Assembly (NCBI GenBank): GCA_030442035.1
Contig: JAUJEA010000015.1
Location: forward strand, 117,764-181,763
Length of the DNA: 64,000 nt
Direction of reading: 5' to 3'
Source of the DNA: Splendidivirga corallicola
GTDB taxonomy: Bacteria > Bacteroidota > Bacteroidia > Cytophagales > Cyclobacteriaceae
The position numbers and the translations under genes are program-made. The notes beneath the pieces were generated by a model, which saw only the letters and a program-made list of their open reading frames with translations, searched no databases and was not told the origin of the DNA. Below are positions 17,151-26,572 of this stretch, in pieces (the first letter of the stretch is position 1; each line of letters starts with the position of its first letter).

Positions 17151-19787
17151 ATGAAATTTTGGATCTTACCAACGCTGCTTCTATTATTAACATTCAACTG
17201 TTTTGCTGACTCGCACAAAAAAGCATTAGTTCAACTTAACAAAGGTAATTTTGATAAAGTTGAGCAATTGATGGCCAAATCGTTGGAGAAAGACTCTATA
17301 AACCCAGGAGCAAGGTATATCTTTTCGCTCCTGTATCTGACCGATACCTTTTCAAAGTATAATTTGGATACCAGTTACCTCTACATTCAAGGCGCAATCA
17401 ATGATTACAAAAACATAGATCTAAAAGAAATTGAGCGCCTAAATAAAATTGGAATAAGTGATTCCACATTAATTTCCCAGAAAAACAAAATAGATGAAAT
17501 TGCTTTCAAGTTGGCTCTTTCAGCAAACAATGTTTCAGGATTCAATGATTTCCTATCTAAATTTCCAACGGCTATACAAGTGGGTCAGGCTACTCGATTT
17601 CGTGATCAAATTGCATTTGCCGAAGCTCTGGAATTAAATACTTACCAGGCCTTCAAAAAATTTATGGAAACCTATCCCAAGGCTGTTCAATTCGAGGAAG
17701 CGTCAAAACGCTATAATGCATTAGTATTTGCCTCAAAAACAAAAGACAAATCCTTAAAAAGCTATGAACAATTTCTGAGGGATTTTCCAAACACTCCTTT
17801 TAGAAAAGAAACAGAAAAGCAAATTTTTGAAATCAGCACTGCCTCAAACAAGCCGGGAGATTATTATAACTTTATAAAAAGATATCCGGAAAGTGAGTAT
17901 GCCCAGCAGGGAGCTAATTTTCTTTTTTATAGCCTGGATGGCCGCGATAAATTTCAAGCGCTTGGTGCCTATAACGATGTTCCGCTTTATGATTCATTGC
18001 TCCAGGCAGCCATCCTGGAGAAAACTTTTTTATTTCCTATCTATGAAAAAGGAAAGTATGGTTTTATTGATCCGTCAGGAAAGGTTGTTTTAGAAGCCAA
18101 TACTTTCGATTTCATTGATGAGGAATATAAATGTTCAGGCATCCATCAGGACTATTTAGTTATGGGAAAGAATGGAAAAAAGGAGTTGGTAAGTAAAGAC
18201 TTCAAGTCTTTTTTTGATCGTGATTTTGATGAGGTGGAGGATCTGGGTTTTGGTCTACTTAAATTGAAATCGGCAACAAAATTTGGTGTATTACATAAAT
18301 CCGGAATTCAGATTCTTGATCCGGTTTACGAGGATGTTCAGCTTTTTCACAATACTTTCATTGCCTTTTTATCCAATGGAAAATGGGGGATTAAAACCTT
18401 GGCAGGACGCACACTTTTTGAGGCTACATTTGATGAGATCCTGCTGGAAGGAAATTTTATAATTTTTGAAAAAGATGATCGGTTTGCCATTTCTAATCGT
18501 AATCAGCTTCTTGATTTTGTAAATGAAGACAATCATGATCTGAATTTCAATATTGAAGATTATGAGTTGATCGATCGGAACACTTTGCAGATTTTCCAGG
18601 GTGAAAAAGAAGGCATTGTCAATAGTGCGCTAAATATTCAAATTGAGTTGGATGAACAAAGTATCGTGGATATCAGGGACGGATGGCTATTAAAGAAAGA
18701 TGGCAAGTATACTTTATTGAAGCAAAACTTCGAAGCTTCAACACCCATAGAATTTGATGATGCCATTGCAGAGGATCGTTGGCTGGCTTTAAAAAAAGGA
18801 GAAAAGTGGTCATTGTTTGGTGCCAATGGTTCTATCTTCTCAGATTTCATGCTTGACTCTATCAGCATTTTAGGACAGAACATCGCATTACTTTTTGAAG
18901 GCGAAAAGGCCTTTGCCTACTTCAGCAATGATCAAAAAATTGATATTAGCAACTACGAACGGGTAAGGATACTCACTCCACTACCAGACTATAAAAAGGA
19001 CTTGAAAAAAGAAGTAGAGTTTTTTGAAGTATCAACAAATGGTAAAGACAAACTCTTCAAAAGTGACGGCACACAAATCTATGAAGGTAGAAGTGTTGAA
19101 TTCTCTCCTTTAAATGATAAATGGCTGATTGTTGAAAGAAGGGGAAAAAAGGGGCTTATTGACATAGCCGGAAACACCATATTAAAATCGATCTATGATA
19201 TTATCACGCCAAATGATCAACACCATTTATCTATATGGAGAGACAAAAAATTTGGTCTAATGGCTCCGGATGAAAAAATTTACATTGCTCCGGAATATGA
19301 CGCTAAGCTCGAAAGATATAATCATGATCTGTTAATTGCATCTAAAAGGGGAAGGAAAGGGCTTATTACAACAAAGAAGAAAAGCATGACTTCCTTTGAT
19401 TTTGAAGAAATTCAATTTTGGTCTGATAGTGTAGCGCTTGTAAAGAAAGATGGCAGCTATGGGCTTTATGCCTTCTATACAGATGAGATGATCCAATCAG
19501 ATATTGATCATTTGCAATGGATCCAAAACGATACCAAGGAAAAGATAGCAATCATCAACAAAGAAGCTCAGTTTGGTGTAATCAGTAATTTGAGGAGTGA
19601 GGTAATCGCACCAACTTTTAATGATATTGTTCTCATCGGCGATAAGAACAATTCTCTCTTCTTCTGTGAAAAGCATGTAGCTGAAGCTGATTTTTATGTG
19701 GTCATTTACTACGATATTAATGGCGAAACCATAAGAAAGCAGGTCTTTCAGGCAGACGAATATGACAAAATCTATTGTAATCAATAA
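17151..19787 (+). CDS. Secreted WG-repeat protein with N-terminal TPR-like region
   Basis: This large exported protein of 878 residues has an unknown role. A signal peptide (MKFWILPTLLLLLTFNCFA) precedes a helical, TPR-like part (about 20-280, ALVQLNKGNFDKVEQLMAKSL, and pairs such as FNDFLSKFPTA and FKKFMETYPKA). From about 290 onward come repeated WG/KWG modules such as YEKGKYGFIDPSGKVVLEA, LSNGKWGIKTLAGRTLFEA, WRDKKFGLMAPDEKIYIAP and KKDGSYGLYAF. WG repeats are thought to form binding surfaces; no catalytic motif is visible. It is monocistronic, with 110 bases to the transporter gene. Confidence 0.85.
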   Translation: MKFWILPTLLLLLTFNCFADSHKKALVQLNKGNFDKVEQLMAKSLEKDSINPGARYIFSLLYLTDTFSKYNLDTSYLYIQGAINDYKNIDLKEIERLNKIGISDSTLISQKNKIDEIAFKLALSANNVSGFNDFLSKFPTAIQVGQATRFRDQIAFAEALELNTYQAFKKFMETYPKAVQFEEASKRYNALVFASKTKDKSLKSYEQFLRDFPNTPFRKETEKQIFEISTASNKPGDYYNFIKRYPESEYAQQGANFLFYSLDGRDKFQALGAYNDVPLYDSLLQAAILEKTFLFPIYEKGKYGFIDPSGKVVLEANTFDFIDEEYKCSGIHQDYLVMGKNGKKELVSKDFKSFFDRDFDEVEDLGFGLLKLKSATKFGVLHKSGIQILDPVYEDVQLFHNTFIAFLSNGKWGIKTLAGRTLFEATFDEILLEGNFIIFEKDDRFAISNRNQLLDFVNEDNHDLNFNIEDYELIDRNTLQIFQGEKEGIVNSALNIQIELDEQSIVDIRDGWLLKKDGKYTLLKQNFEASTPIEFDDAIAEDRWLALKKGEKWSLFGANGSIFSDFMLDSISILGQNIALLFEGEKAFAYFSNDQKIDISNYERVRILTPLPDYKKDLKKEVEFFEVSTNGKDKLFKSDGTQIYEGRSVEFSPLNDKWLIVERRGKKGLIDIAGNTILKSIYDIITPNDQHHLSIWRDKKFGLMAPDEKIYIAPEYDAKLERYNHDLLIASKRGRKGLITTKKKSMTSFDFEEIQFWSDSVALVKKDGSYGLYAFYTDEMIQSDIDHLQWIQNDTKEKIAIINKEAQFGVISNLRSEVIAPTFNDIVLIGDKNNSLFFCEKHVAEADFYVVIYYDINGETIRKQVFQADEYDKIYCNQ

Positions 19788-19897
19788 GACATCTTGCCCT
19801 TTAAAAAAGTCTTATAACAGCGAAACGCAATTAATAATTTACTTTTCCAATTTTTTATTCTAGCTTAGGCGATCAACTTTTTAAACTTCTTTGGATT

Positions 19898-21391
19898 ATG
19901 TCTAATAAAGAGCACTTCAGCAATCGCTGGGGAATTATTTTGGCATCACTGGCTATGGCCATCGGAGCTGGTAATTTATGGAGATTTCCAAGATTGGCCG
20001 GTCAGTATGGTGGCACATTTATCATTTTATGGATTGCCTTCTTATTGATCTGGTCCATTCCCATTCTACTGGCTGAATTCTCCATTGGAAAAAAATTCAA
20101 AAAAGGTGTCATTGGCTCATATGCTGAAATGACCGGTAAGAATTACGCCTGGATAGGATTTTTTATAACGGTTTGCACCTTATGCATTACATTTTATTAT
20201 TCGGTAGTTACTGCCTGGGCACTTCGTTACCTGGGTTTATCGCTGTCCTATGCCTTCAGTGCAGATAACCTGGGTGAGAAAATAGCAACTTCTCCGGAAT
20301 ACCTGGAAACTTACTGGAATAGTGTTTCCAATGGTAGTTCATCCACTATCATCTTGTATGTCATTACCATTATCGTGGCTATTTGGCTGTTGAGCCGTGG
20401 AATTCAGCAAGGACTGGAAAAGGCAAGTAAGATATTAATTCCAACATTGTTTGTTTTGCTGGTCATTATCGCGACTATAGCACTTAATATGGATGGCGGT
20501 ATCAAAGGATTGGAGTACATGTTTTCAATTAACACAGCCAATTTTTCCAATCCCAGAATCTGGTTAGAAGCACTTTCTCAATCAGCCTGGTCTACAGGAG
20601 CCGGTTGGGGTTTGATCATGACGATCTCTTCTTACTCAAGGGATAAGGAGGACGTTACACTGAATACTTTTGTTGGTGCATTTGGAAATAATACGGCATC
20701 CTTGCTTGCGGGCTTCGCCATATTGCCTTCTGTCTTTGCGCTTTCTGCTTCAAGTGAAGAAGCCATCACCTATCTTGAAAGTGGTAATCAATCGCTTACT
20801 TTCACTGTGATCCCCAAATTATTTGCTGATATTCCTGGAGGTGCCTGGTTTTCGTCGATTTTCTTTTTGGCTCTGTTTTTTGCCGCATTTAGTTCACTGC
20901 TTCCTATGATTGAGCTATTCACGAAAAACCTTCTTGACCTACAACTAAGCAGGAAGGTCAGCAGTATTATTGTGGCTGTATGTTGCATTGGCTTTGGGCT
21001 ACCATCAGCCTTTTACCTTGACTTCTTTAACAATCAGGATTGGGTTTGGGGTGTTGGATTAATCATCAGCGGTTTGGCAATTATTTTTGCTGTATTGAAG
21101 CACGGAGCGGCCCGGTTTAAGGAAACTTTTATTGATCGTGATTCCGATTTCAAAGTCCCATCGATGTATTTCGTTATTTGTATCACTTTAAATATTTTCC
21201 TGGGTGCCATTCTAATCTATTGGTGGATGTCTCAGGATTATAGTAAATCCTGGTTTAATGAAGAGGGCCAATGGGATGTTACGGGTATTTATAGCAATGC
21301 TTCAACAGTAACTCAATGGGCAATTGTTATATTGGTTGGCATTGTATTAAACAGATTTTTATACAAGAATTTTGCAAAAAATAAGCTATGA
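19898..21391 (+). CDS. Sodium-dependent transporter of the NSS/SNF family
   Basis: This 497-residue inner-membrane Na+ symporter is related to LeuT and MetP and probably takes up an amino acid. The family signature is at the N-terminus: RWGIILASLAMAIGAGNLWR followed by FPRLAGQYGGTFIILW, containing the unwound TM1 Na+ site. About 12 hydrophobic segments follow, including AWSTGAGWGLIMTISSYS in the TM6 region. The stop codon overlaps the start of a 36-codon gene (ATGA) encoding a MetS-like small subunit, as in MetP/MetS methionine-alanine importers. That linkage favours a MetP-type transporter. The exact substrate is not readable. Confidence 0.93.
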   Translation: MSNKEHFSNRWGIILASLAMAIGAGNLWRFPRLAGQYGGTFIILWIAFLLIWSIPILLAEFSIGKKFKKGVIGSYAEMTGKNYAWIGFFITVCTLCITFYYSVVTAWALRYLGLSLSYAFSADNLGEKIATSPEYLETYWNSVSNGSSSTIILYVITIIVAIWLLSRGIQQGLEKASKILIPTLFVLLVIIATIALNMDGGIKGLEYMFSINTANFSNPRIWLEALSQSAWSTGAGWGLIMTISSYSRDKEDVTLNTFVGAFGNNTASLLAGFAILPSVFALSASSEEAITYLESGNQSLTFTVIPKLFADIPGGAWFSSIFFLALFFAAFSSLLPMIELFTKNLLDLQLSRKVSSIIVAVCCIGFGLPSAFYLDFFNNQDWVWGVGLIISGLAIIFAVLKHGAARFKETFIDRDSDFKVPSMYFVICITLNIFLGAILIYWWMSQDYSKSWFNEEGQWDVTGIYSNASTVTQWAIVILVGIVLNRFLYKNFAKNKL

Positions 21392-21498
21392 GTACTTCAG
21401 CACTAATTGGTATGTTATTGATCTGCGGAACTGTCCTGGGAGGATTCATTTATTTTCTCTCCATCGCTATTAAGAAGGAAGGGGAAAAGAATCGATAA
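21388..21498 (+). CDS. MetS-like small subunit of the NSS transporter
   Basis: This short gene encodes 36 residues: MSTSALIGMLLICGTVLGG, then FIYFLSIAIKKEGEKNR. One transmembrane helix is followed by a lysine-rich cytosolic tail. It starts within the stop of the transporter gene (ATGA overlap), implying translational coupling. Length, position and pattern (short N-terminus, Gly-rich helix, SIAIKK end) match the MetS small subunits required by some bacterial NSS transporters such as MetP of Corynebacterium. The match is by recognition of pattern and context, not alignment. A palindrome lies 40 bases downstream. Confidence 0.8.
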   Translation: MSTSALIGMLLICGTVLGGFIYFLSIAIKKEGEKNR

Positions 21499-21537
21499 TA
21501 TCTGAGAATTTCCAAATCAGTATCTATTCCAAGAAAA

Positions 21538-21561
21538 AACCAAAGCCTGCAGGCTTTGGTT
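21538..21561 (-). terminator. Palindromic terminator between transporter and xylA
   Basis: This perfect 24-base palindrome (AACCAAAGCCTG and its complement) runs into a T-tract only on the minus strand. It therefore best terminates the xylBA operon, 92 bases past the xylA stop, though it may also slow plus-strand transcription. Confidence 0.65.
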
Positions 21562-21653
21562 CAAGCAATTCGTGCATTATTAAATTTAGTTGTAAGTGTA
21601 TAAAATTATAATGAACCCTCCTTACCAACTTTGACACTTATACACTTCAAAAC

Positions 21654-22994
21654 TTAAATAAACTGGTTGATGATGTTTTCAAACAATTCCTGTTTACCAC
21701 TGATCAATGGGGGCTCTCCATTTTCCAGTGTATAGGCTCTCAGGTCCTCCAAAGAAAGTTTTTTGTCCTCGAAATCTTTGCCCATACCGGAATCAAAAGA
21801 GGCATATCTCTCATTAAAAAGATTTTGATAGTTGGAACTATTCAAGATTTTCTCTGCAATCAAGAGTGCTCTGGCGAATATATCCATTCCTCCTATATGA
21901 GCATGAAATAGATCCTCTAGGTCAGTTGAGTTTCTCCTGGTTTTTGCATCAAAATTGATTCCACCGCCCTGCAGGCCGCCTGAATTAAGGAATACCAACA
22001 TGGATTCTACGAATTCATATAAGTTATTCGGAAATTGATCTGTATCCCATCCGTTCTGATAATCACCGCGATTAGCATCCACACTTCCCAATAAACCTGC
22101 ATCAGCTGCCACTTGCAATTCATGCTGAAAAGTATGTTGCGCTAACGTAGCATGGTTCACCTCAATATTCAACTTAAAATCGTCCATTAAATCATACGTT
22201 CTTAGAAAACCTATCACTGTAGCAGCATCAAAGTCGTACTGATGCTTGGAGGGCTCCATGGGTTTTGGCTCAATAAAGAAATTGCCTTTAAATCCCTGAC
22301 TTCTTGCATAATCCTTTGCCATATGCAGAAAATTTGCCATATGATCAAGTTCTCTTTTCATATCGGTATTCAGAAGGCTCATGTAACCTTCTCTGCCGCC
22401 CCAAAAAACATAATTCTCACCTCCGAGTTTAATGGTCACATCCAGTGCATTTTTCACCTGAGCTCCGGCATGTGCCAAGGTCGAGAAGTTGGGATTGGTG
22501 GCCGCGCCATTCATATACCTTGGATTTGAAAATAAATTGGCAGTTCCCCACAAGACTTTAACCCCGGATTCCTTTTGTTTCTCCAAAGCATAATCTGAAA
22601 TCTGCTCCAATCTTTTCTCGGATTCCTGTAGACTACCTCCCTCCTCAATGAGATCAAAATCATGGAAACAGTAATAAGGCACTCCTAACTTGGTAATAAA
22701 TTCAAAAGCGGCATCCATTTTATCCTTGGCCTGTTGCACAGGATCTTTTGACGTCAACCATGGAAAGTTTTTGGTCGGTAAACCAAATGGATCCCCACCT
22801 GTTCCACATAGTGTATGCCAATATGCCACGGCAAACTTAAAATGATCCCTCATGGATTTTCCGTTTACCATTTTGTGCTCATCATAATATTTAAATGCGA
22901 AAGGATTGTCCGAATCCTTGCCTTCAAATGGTATTTGGTTTATCCCTTCAAAATATTCAGTATTTCCAACGGTAAGATTTACGGGAGTACTCAT
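21654..22994 (-). CDS. xylA: Xylose isomerase
   Basis: This 446-residue cytosolic metalloenzyme converts D-xylose to D-xylulose. Active-site and metal-binding motifs are clear: [36 protein letters not shown] and [20 protein letters not shown]. Length fits class II enzymes. It lies 15 bases after xylulokinase on the same strand, so xylB-xylA form an operon converting xylose to xylulose-5-phosphate. No xylose transporter or XylR-type regulator is linked; import must be encoded elsewhere. Confidence 0.97.
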   Translation of the reverse strand: MSTPVNLTVGNTEYFEGINQIPFEGKDSDNPFAFKYYDEHKMVNGKSMRDHFKFAVAYWHTLCGTGGDPFGLPTKNFPWLTSKDPVQQAKDKMDAAFEFITKLGVPYYCFHDFDLIEEGGSLQESEKRLEQISDYALEKQKESGVKVLWGTANLFSNPRYMNGAATNPNFSTLAHAGAQVKNALDVTIKLGGENYVFWGGREGYMSLLNTDMKRELDHMANFLHMAKDYARSQGFKGNFFIEPKPMEPSKHQYDFDAATVIGFLRTYDLMDDFKLNIEVNHATLAQHTFQHELQVAADAGLLGSVDANRGDYQNGWDTDQFPNNLYEFVESMLVFLNSGGLQGGGINFDAKTRRNSTDLEDLFHAHIGGMDIFARALLIAEKILNSSNYQNLFNERYASFDSGMGKDFEDKKLSLEDLRAYTLENGEPPLISGKQELFENIINQFI

Positions 22995-23009
22995 AAGTTT
23001 AGATTGTTA

Positions 23010-24494
23010 TTATAGAAATTTATTTAATCCATCTTTCCACCGTGTAAAAGCCTCTTGATAATTATTTGGATTTTGCACTGGTAAATAGGTTTTTGACAAT
23101 TGATTGGAAGCAAATGCCTCCTGGATAGAATTATAGAGTCCCAATGATACACCGGCTGCACGTGCCGCTCCTATGGCCCCTGTTGTTTCATACATTTCAA
23201 TCGGGCAGCCTGTAATGGAAGCTATGGTCGAAGAAAAAATTTCCGATTGAAAAAGATTATCATTTCCAACTCTTATCACCTGAGCGCTTATGCCAATATC
23301 GCTTAATATTTCAGTTCCGTAAACAAAAGAGAAAGCAATTCCTTCAAGTGCTGCTCGATAAAAATGTGCATCGGAATGCCTGTTCAAATTAACATTTAAA
23401 AATTGTGCACCAATTTCCTTATTATTGAAAATACGCTCAGCACCATTGCCAAAAGGCAAAATAACCAGTCCGTCTGATCCGACCGGAATTTTGGCCGCTT
23501 CTTGTTCCATTTTCTCATAGGAACTATTGCCACCAGCCAGATTTTTCCTGACCCAATTGTATTGTATTCCGCAGCCATTAATACACATGAGTATGCCAAT
23601 TCTGGAATTACCAGTAGTATGGTTAACATGGGCAAAGGCATTCACCCTGGACTCAGGATCATAAATTGCTTGATCGGTCACGGCGAAAATAACACCTGAA
23701 GTGCCACCAGTTGCTGCTATCTCACCAGGTTCCAATGCATTGAGTGTCATAGCATTGTTGGGCTGATCCCCTGCTTTGTAGGTCACGGGAGTTCCTGACT
23801 TCAAACCCAATTCATTGGCAGCCGATTCAGTTAAGGTTCCATGCACTTGAAGCGACGGAACTGCTTCAGCCATTTTTGAATCATCGATTCCAAAATGTTC
23901 CAGCAGTAAATTTGCCTTACCATTCTTTTTAAAGTCCCAAAAAATTCCTTCAGACAAACCCGTAATGGTTGTATTGATTTCACCGGTCATTTTCATGCTA
24001 ATAAAATCACCGGGAAGTAAAACTTTATCAGTATTACTATAAATCTCAGGCTCATTCTCCATGACCCACTTTAATTTGGAAGCGGTAAAATTGCCTGGGG
24101 AATTTAAGAAATGCTCCAAACACTTCTTCTCACCAATTTCTCCAAATGCCTTATCCCCAATATCCACAGCTCTGCTATCGCACCAAATAATGGAAGGTCT
24201 CAAGACCTTTTGATGTTTATCTATTAATACCAGTCCATGCATTTGATAGGATATGCCAATACCAAGAATAGCGGAAGGGTTTATTCCCGGATTCCTGGTT
24301 AGTAGTTTTTTGGTCGCTTCGCACAGATTCGTCCACCAAAGTTCCGGATCTTGCTCAGCCCAGCCGAACTTAGGGGCGTGTATTGTCAGTTCATGCTCAG
24401 GAAATTTGACTGTATCTACACTGACATTTTTTGCTACATCAACAATGGACGCTTTGATGGAAGAACTTCCTACATCAAATCCTAATAGAAACAT
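23010..24494 (-). CDS. xylB: Xylulokinase (FGGY family)
   Basis: This 494-residue FGGY-family kinase phosphorylates D-xylulose. FLLGFDVGSSSIKASIVD is the N-terminal phosphate loop of the ASKHA fold. LGIGISYQMHGLVLID carries the substrate-site MHG typical of xylulokinases. AGDQPNNAMTLNAL holds the catalytic Asp, GEIAATGGTSGVIFAVTD is a second phosphate loop, and VIRVGNDNLFQSEIFSS is near the adenosine site. It is the first gene of the xylBA operon. Linkage to xylA makes the xylulose assignment firm within a family of mixed sugar substrates. Confidence 0.95.
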   Translation of the reverse strand: MFLLGFDVGSSSIKASIVDVAKNVSVDTVKFPEHELTIHAPKFGWAEQDPELWWTNLCEATKKLLTRNPGINPSAILGIGISYQMHGLVLIDKHQKVLRPSIIWCDSRAVDIGDKAFGEIGEKKCLEHFLNSPGNFTASKLKWVMENEPEIYSNTDKVLLPGDFISMKMTGEINTTITGLSEGIFWDFKKNGKANLLLEHFGIDDSKMAEAVPSLQVHGTLTESAANELGLKSGTPVTYKAGDQPNNAMTLNALEPGEIAATGGTSGVIFAVTDQAIYDPESRVNAFAHVNHTTGNSRIGILMCINGCGIQYNWVRKNLAGGNSSYEKMEQEAAKIPVGSDGLVILPFGNGAERIFNNKEIGAQFLNVNLNRHSDAHFYRAALEGIAFSFVYGTEILSDIGISAQVIRVGNDNLFQSEIFSSTIASITGCPIEMYETTGAIGAARAAGVSLGLYNSIQEAFASNQLSKTYLPVQNPNNYQEAFTRWKDGLNKFL

Positions 24495-24629
24495 AGAAGG
24501 TTTGTTTTACCTTGGTTTGTATTCAATATAAAAATATAGTTGGCGTAATTTAGTACACCCCGCGGCTACTTTATATTAAGACTCAAAGTTTATTCAACCC
24601 CCCGTCTCCTGAGCCATTTTTTTTAAGAC

Positions 24630-25538
24630 TTAAGTTTTTTCTTTAAGCTGTTCCCCTAAGATGGCGATTCCTTCTGTAAAAGTATGTGGTTTATAACCCA
24701 GTACTTTTTTAGCTTTCTCAATAATAAAACCAGTTTTAGGTGGTCGCCTGGCAGGTTGAGTAAAATTACTTGCATTGGCCTTTGACATACTGGAAATATC
24801 CAAATCAAAATATTCCGCAGTCTTCAACGCCATATCGTAAGGAGTCAGCATTTCTTCTCCGGAAATATTAAAAACTCCTCTGGCCTTTTTCTTGACGATC
24901 AGATAACATCCCTGAGCGAGGTCTTCTGCCAGTGTAGGGGTTCTCCATTGATCAGTAACTACTTTGATCTCCTTTTTTTCCTCCAGACTTTTTTTGACCC
25001 ACAGAATGATGTTCGAGCGGCTCATATCATTGACCAAACCATACACCAAAACAGTTCTGGCAATCGCCCAATCAATATCACTTTCAATTAACAACTTTTC
25101 GGAATCCAGCTTGCTCTGGCCGTAAAAGCTGATAGGGTTGGGTTCCGCCTCTTCATCTAATGGCCCATGGCTGCCATCAAAAATAAAATCTGTTGATAGA
25201 TGAAGCAGAAAAGCTCCGCAAGCAGAGGCGGCATTGATCAGGTATTTTACAGCCTCAACATTCAATTTCCGGCAACCCTCCTGCTCCGATTCACATTGAT
25301 CAACATTGGTCATGGCAGCGGTGTGAATAATGGCATCGGGAGTATATTTCTTTATCACTTCCAATACCTGTTGTTCATGAGTAACATCCAGAGAACAATA
25401 CTCATAGCTATAATCTGTTTGTGGAAGCCTGTTCGCTCCTCTGGCTGTCGCTATAAGTTCAATAGCTGCATCTTTGGCCAGAAGCTCTACAAGTTTCTGA
25501 CCTAAAAGCCCATTTGATCCTGTAATCAATACTTTCAT
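24630..25538 (-). CDS. RmlD-like NAD(P)-dependent sugar-nucleotide reductase
   Basis: This 302-residue extended short-chain dehydrogenase resembles dTDP-4-dehydrorhamnose reductase. LITGSNGLLGQKLVELL supplies the GxxGxxG cofactor loop, IIHTAAMTNVDQCE and LHLSTDFIFDG are family blocks, and SFYGQSKLDSEKLL contains the YxxxK catalytic pair. The C-terminal PARRPPKTGFIIEKAKKVLGY fits RmlD. No rmlA, rmlB or rmlC gene is nearby, so the substrate could be another nucleotide sugar. It lies 135 bases upstream of xylB on the same strand; cotranscription is uncertain. Confidence 0.8.
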   Translation of the reverse strand: MKVLITGSNGLLGQKLVELLAKDAAIELIATARGANRLPQTDYSYEYCSLDVTHEQQVLEVIKKYTPDAIIHTAAMTNVDQCESEQEGCRKLNVEAVKYLINAASACGAFLLHLSTDFIFDGSHGPLDEEAEPNPISFYGQSKLDSEKLLIESDIDWAIARTVLVYGLVNDMSRSNIILWVKKSLEEKKEIKVVTDQWRTPTLAEDLAQGCYLIVKKKARGVFNISGEEMLTPYDMALKTAEYFDLDISSMSKANASNFTQPARRPPKTGFIIEKAKKVLGYKPHTFTEGIAILGEQLKEKT

Positions 25539-25549
25539 CGATATATGAC

Positions 25550-25640
25550 AAGTGTTTCAGTGTTGAGGTGTTGAAGTATTTAAATTGTTTGAAATGCCCA
25601 ATTCAATTCAAAATTTAAAACTCAAAATTCATAATTGAGA
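25550..25640. repeat. Dispersed intergenic repeats (AGTGTTGAAGT type and AT-rich type)
   Basis: Bases 25550-25578 carry degenerate copies of an AGTGTTGA-type unit related to the tandem array at 63770-63873. Bases 25596-25640 carry a stretch with CAAAATTTAAAACTC followed by AAAATTCATAATTGAG, related to sequence at 30414-30455. They are non-coding. Confidence 0.5.
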
Positions 25641-25709
25641 GCACTTCGTAAATATTAATTTTTTAAAATGATAATATCCTAACCAAAGCTTGATAGGACC
25701 AATCAAGAA

Positions 25710-26564
25710 TTATTCTGCGGGATATTGGTAGCCATATGTTTTGGTTATTTTCTTCTTGGATACCTCCTCGAGTTCCACCACCATCGTTATGTTCTCATTT
25801 GGTCTGTCTCTGCCATCTCTTGGTTGCTCAGCAATTTTATCGATGATATCCAATCCTTCTACCACAATTCCAAAAACAGTGTATTCGTCATCCAAATGAG
25901 GAGCACCCCCGATAGTCGTATATGCTTCGAGTCTGTCAGCAGGTACATCTTTATCAACTTTCACATTCATTTCCTTGGCTATAATGCCCTTGCACTCTAT
26001 CAGTTTTTTTCCATATGCCTCCTGACCTCCACTATTATAAGCATCTACAAAAACTTGCTTCAGCGAATCATATTCCGGCCTAGCCATCATCTGCTGTGCA
26101 GCCTGCCCTAGTGCATTCATATCCGATGTAAGCTCTTCATTGCTCCATACTTTTCCCTGGACAATATAAAACTGACAACTGCTGGATGCCTTTTCAGGAT
26201 TGTTAGTTCTAGCGGCTGCCAAAGCTCCTTTTTTATGAAATAAATGTTTCTTGAATTCTGCAGGTACTGTGTAATCAGGACCCCCTGAACCAAGGGGTAT
26301 TCCTGGGGCTGCGTTTTTGGAATTGGGATCCCCACCCTGTATCATGAATTCAGATATTATTCTATGGAATAGTAAACTATCATAGAATCCTTCTTTGGCC
26401 AGTTTGATGAAATTCTCTTTATGCTTGGGCGTTTCGTCATACAATATAGCCTTCATGTCTCCATAAGGAGTTTTAATCGTGACCAAGTATTCTTTTTCAG
26501 TCTGGCATGAAGCAGCCATGAATAAAAATGAAAGGGCCAGTAATGCGAAATTGATCTTTTTCAT
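25710..26564 (-). CDS. Cyclophilin-type peptidyl-prolyl isomerase lipoprotein
   Basis: This 284-residue periplasmic lipoprotein should catalyse proline cis-trans isomerisation. The signal FALLALSFLFMAASC ends in a lipobox. The cyclophilin core includes YDSLLFHRIISEFMIQGGDP and a KASSSCQFYIVQG block. The core is interrupted at about residues 145-230 by a helical insert (SDMNALGQAAQQMMARPEY and beyond) before DDEYTVFGIVVEGLDIIDKI resumes the fold. Such inserts occur in Bacteroidetes members. It lies 8 bases after hemC on the same strand, so it shares that transcription unit. Confidence 0.9.
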   Translation of the reverse strand: MKKINFALLALSFLFMAASCQTEKEYLVTIKTPYGDMKAILYDETPKHKENFIKLAKEGFYDSLLFHRIISEFMIQGGDPNSKNAAPGIPLGSGGPDYTVPAEFKKHLFHKKGALAAARTNNPEKASSSCQFYIVQGKVWSNEELTSDMNALGQAAQQMMARPEYDSLKQVFVDAYNSGGQEAYGKKLIECKGIIAKEMNVKVDKDVPADRLEAYTTIGGAPHLDDEYTVFGIVVEGLDIIDKIAEQPRDGRDRPNENITMVVELEEVSKKKITKTYGYQYPAE

Positions 26565-26572
26565 TTTGGTAG

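Noticed and set aside
21538..21561. Operator for xylose regulation
   Set aside because: The perfect palindrome is at the 3' end of xylA with a T-tract on the minus strand, so a terminator explains it better.
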